This document shows, piece after piece, positions 14,049 through 15,608 of a stretch of 15,608 nucleotides of DNA. The notes below the pieces were generated by a model. It searched no databases. It saw only the letters and a program-made list of their open reading frames with translations, and was not told the DNA's origin. Position 1 is the first letter of the stretch. The number at the start of each line of letters is the position of its first letter. A program made the position numbers and the translations under genes. The stretch is from an uncultured Clostridia bacterium (lineage in GTDB: Bacteria; Bacillota; Clostridia; Lachnospirales; Lachnospiraceae): positions 1-15,608 of the forward strand of contig CAMHMG010000045.1 of assembly GCA_946186175.1 (NCBI GenBank), read 5' to 3'.

Positions 14049-14521
14049 CTTTTATAGTAAAATATGGCGAGATTCGTCCTGTCCCTTAAGTCTAACTTAC
14101 TTAGTATCGTGCTTATATAGTTCCTGACAGTTCCCTCTGACAGACACAGTTTATCAGCACATTCCTTATTAGAAAGTCCCTGCGCAACAAGCTCGACTAT
14201 CTCATACTCCTGTTTGATAATATATCCCTTTGCTCCGATTGAAAGCGCTTTAACAATATATTCGTCATCATTAAATGTAGTCAGAAATAATATTTTTGCA
14301 TCCTCATGTTTACCAATTATTATCTCTCCGGCTTCAAGCCCCGACATTTCTTCCATCCTTATGTCCATAAGCAGAATATCAGGCTGATATTCATCATAAA
14401 ACTTAACAGCTTCTTTACCGGAATGTCCGCAGGAAAGTACCTCTGCCTCACCACTTGCCTCAATGATCATCTTAAGAGACATTGCGACCAATTTGTCATC
14501 ATCAACAATCACAATCTTCAT
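14045..14521 (-). CDS. LuxR/NarL-family response regulator with an internal deletion
   Basis: The receiver domain is recognisable, with acidic residues Asp7-Asp9, the phosphorylation site Asp53 (LLMDIRM), Thr81/Thr82 and Lys98. The LuxR-type helix-turn-helix (about 105-145; ELVAQGLSNKECADKL, SEGTVRNYISTIL) is nearly complete. The protein has only 158 residues, whereas this family is usually about 200-215. The receiver stops after KGYIIKQ (residue 104) and jumps straight to EYEIVELV. The last receiver helix, the linker and the start of the DNA-binding domain are therefore missing, an in-frame loss of about 40-55 residues. It is open and may be translated, but normal phosphorylation control is doubtful. 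A weak GAGAG-like ribosome site precedes it. Its partner kinase upstream is also broken. Confidence 0.85.
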   Translation of the reverse strand: MKIVIVDDDKLVAMSLKMIIEASGEAEVLSCGHSGKEAVKFYDEYQPDILLMDIRMEEMSGLEAGEIIIGKHEDAKILFLTTFNDDEYIVKALSIGAKGYIIKQEYEIVELVAQGLSNKECADKLCLSEGTVRNYISTILSKLDLRDRTNLAIFYYKS

Positions 14522-14522
14522 A

Positions 14523-15363
14523 TCAACCCACTCTCTTTCCTATAGTAACAAATATCCTAAAACCATCCTCAGTAGTTATTAACACATTACCGCCAACACC
14601 TTTGCTGTAGGAATATCAATCGCCTCATCACGAAGATCGTGTACACTGTTTCTTATGTTATTCATTGCGGTGTCCAAAGTTGATTTTAATTCAAGAAGTC
14701 CGCTCTTTAATACATCATCCCTACATATCGTAATCAATGCGCCTAACTGCAATATCGCTCTTGTAAGCATATGACCAACATTATCATGGATCTCTCTTGC
14801 AATACGGTTGCGTTCCTTAAGTCTTCCAAAGTACACCTCATCATCCTTAGCCTGTATCAGTTCAGTATTCTTTCTCGCTATCTCGTCAGCCTTTATTACC
14901 GATTCATCACGAAAACTTTTGACATCATTTTTGAGTCTTTCATTTTTGCTGCTCTTGATACTTAAATAAAAAGAAATTATTAACAAGAGTTCAATATATA
15001 AGATTGTAGAAACATCCGAATCTTTCATGACAAAATTGACCATAGATAATAATGCCATAATTAAAGCCACATAATTTCTTAATATTACTGCACCATACAA
15101 AGCTATAGGAACCATTATGATAAGGTTATTATCTATAAATGAAACAGCAACCGCTAAAATCTGTAAGGCAAAAGCTGTTTTTCATTTATAAGCCCCATCT
15201 TCATATGATCCTTCTGTGTTGTTTTGAATAACAAAAAGAAATCAAAAAAAGCTAAAGATATTATAGAATATAAAACAACAATAAGGTATCTGCCAGTCAT
15301 AATATTACGACCGACAAATACCGTTAATAAGAATATTATTATTCTGTCAATAAATCTTTCCAT
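14523..15363 (-). pseudogene. Sensor histidine kinase (HisKA_3 type), frameshifted and internally deleted
   Basis: The N-terminal part (MERFIDRII..., from 15363, GGGAG ribosome site) encodes membrane segments and shifts frame at a five-A run on the minus strand (15182..15178). One more A would join it to TAFALQILAVAVSFID and then MVPIALYGAV. The middle has the phosphoacceptor motif ERNRIAREIHDNVGH and VHDLRDEAIDI. It then stops at 14579. In another frame, the last part of an ATPase domain follows (GVGGNVLITTEDGFRIF) and ends at 14523. About 90-105 residues, including the ATP-binding N and G1 boxes, are missing near 14601-14612. With two separate lesions it cannot make a working kinase. It sits between an ABC permease and the response regulator, as in many drug- or peptide-responsive systems. 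Confidence 0.85.
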
Positions 15364-15381
15364 AAAGTACTCCCGTGTATC

Positions 15382-15608
15382 TCAACTCTCCTTGAGATAC
15401 ATACAAACTCTCGATATTGCAAGACCTGCAGCAAGACAAAATACTCCAAATATCGCCTGCATTCCAAAGCATGATGACACCTCACTTAACGTACTTCCGG
15501 CCTCGATCTTTTCAAGTCCTACCGCATACCAATAGGTTGGCAGAAATCTTCCTACATTTCTCACATCTTCTCCAAGAAGCTCAAGCGGAACAAAAATTCC
15601 ACCTAAGA
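15382..15608 (-). CDS. ABC-2-type transporter permease (C-terminal fragment)
   Basis: The gene enters from the right edge and ends at a TGA at 15384..15382, so the 5' part is missing. The visible C-terminal 75 or so residues read LGGIFVPLELLGE, then FLPTYWYAVGLEKI, and end in one hydrophobic segment (IFGVFCLAAGLAISRV) before a short charged tail. The G-G-x-F-x-P-L-E pattern followed by a P-x-Y-W region is typical of the last two helices of ABC-2-family permeases, which export drugs, antibiotics or peptides. The substrate cannot be told. The kinase pseudogene follows after 18 nt, so this was one transporter and two-component operon. The ATPase gene is presumably upstream, outside the window. 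Confidence 0.75.
   Translation of the reverse strand, partial: LGGIFVPLELLGEDVRNVGRFLPTYWYAVGLEKIEAGSTLSEVSSCFGMQAIFGVFCLAAGLAISRVCMYLKES

Overview
The window looks like chromosomal DNA of a low-GC Clostridia bacterium, most likely a motile member of the Lachnospiraceae. The evidence is an AT-rich composition, strong AGGAGG ribosome sites, CodY next to flgB, a YlmC/YmxH-type sporulation-family protein beside nrdR, and a Firmicute-type Rnf operon. The species cannot be fixed from the sequence alone; a Lachnospira/Roseburia/Butyrivibrio-like host is a guess. Every gene I accept lies on the minus strand, so transcription runs from high to low coordinates.

Right end (about 15608 to 13700): the 3' end of an ABC-2-type permease gene, then a two-component system that appears to be decaying. 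The sensor kinase gene carries a homopolymer frameshift and has lost most of its ATPase domain. The LuxR-family response regulator has lost an internal block between receiver and DNA-binding domain. Next comes about 390 bp without a convincing gene. It holds a 101-bp imperfect palindrome resembling a small palindromic insertion, and a structured stretch with a possible promoter. The stretch probably forms the 5' leader of fabZ.

Middle (13658 to 7009): fabZ (fatty-acid dehydratase), then a compact operon apbE-rnfC-rnfD-rnfG-rnfE-rnfA-rnfB. It encodes the complete ferredoxin:NAD+ oxidoreductase ion pump plus the ApbE enzyme that attaches FMN to RnfG and RnfD. The RnfE tail carries a four-cysteine motif with exactly the spacing of the RnfB iron-sulfur motif. 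This is the most interesting protein-level observation here.

Left part (6793 to 1): a ylmC-like gene and nrdR, followed by a terminator whose stem contains a near-consensus promoter for the next operon, comM-dprA-topA. Then come codY, with its own promoter and an adjacent CodY-box match, and the first codons of flgB. The order dprA-topA-codY-flgB is a shortened form of the Bacillus dprA-topA-trmFO-xerC-clpQY-codY-flgB locus. NrdR-box-like sites lie between nrdR and comM.

I found no rRNA, tRNA, CRISPR array, transposase or phage gene. No wholly new multi-gene system is evident. The points worth a second look are the RnfE tail, the nested promoter/terminator with NrdR-like boxes, the palindromic element and fabZ leader, and the eroding two-component system.
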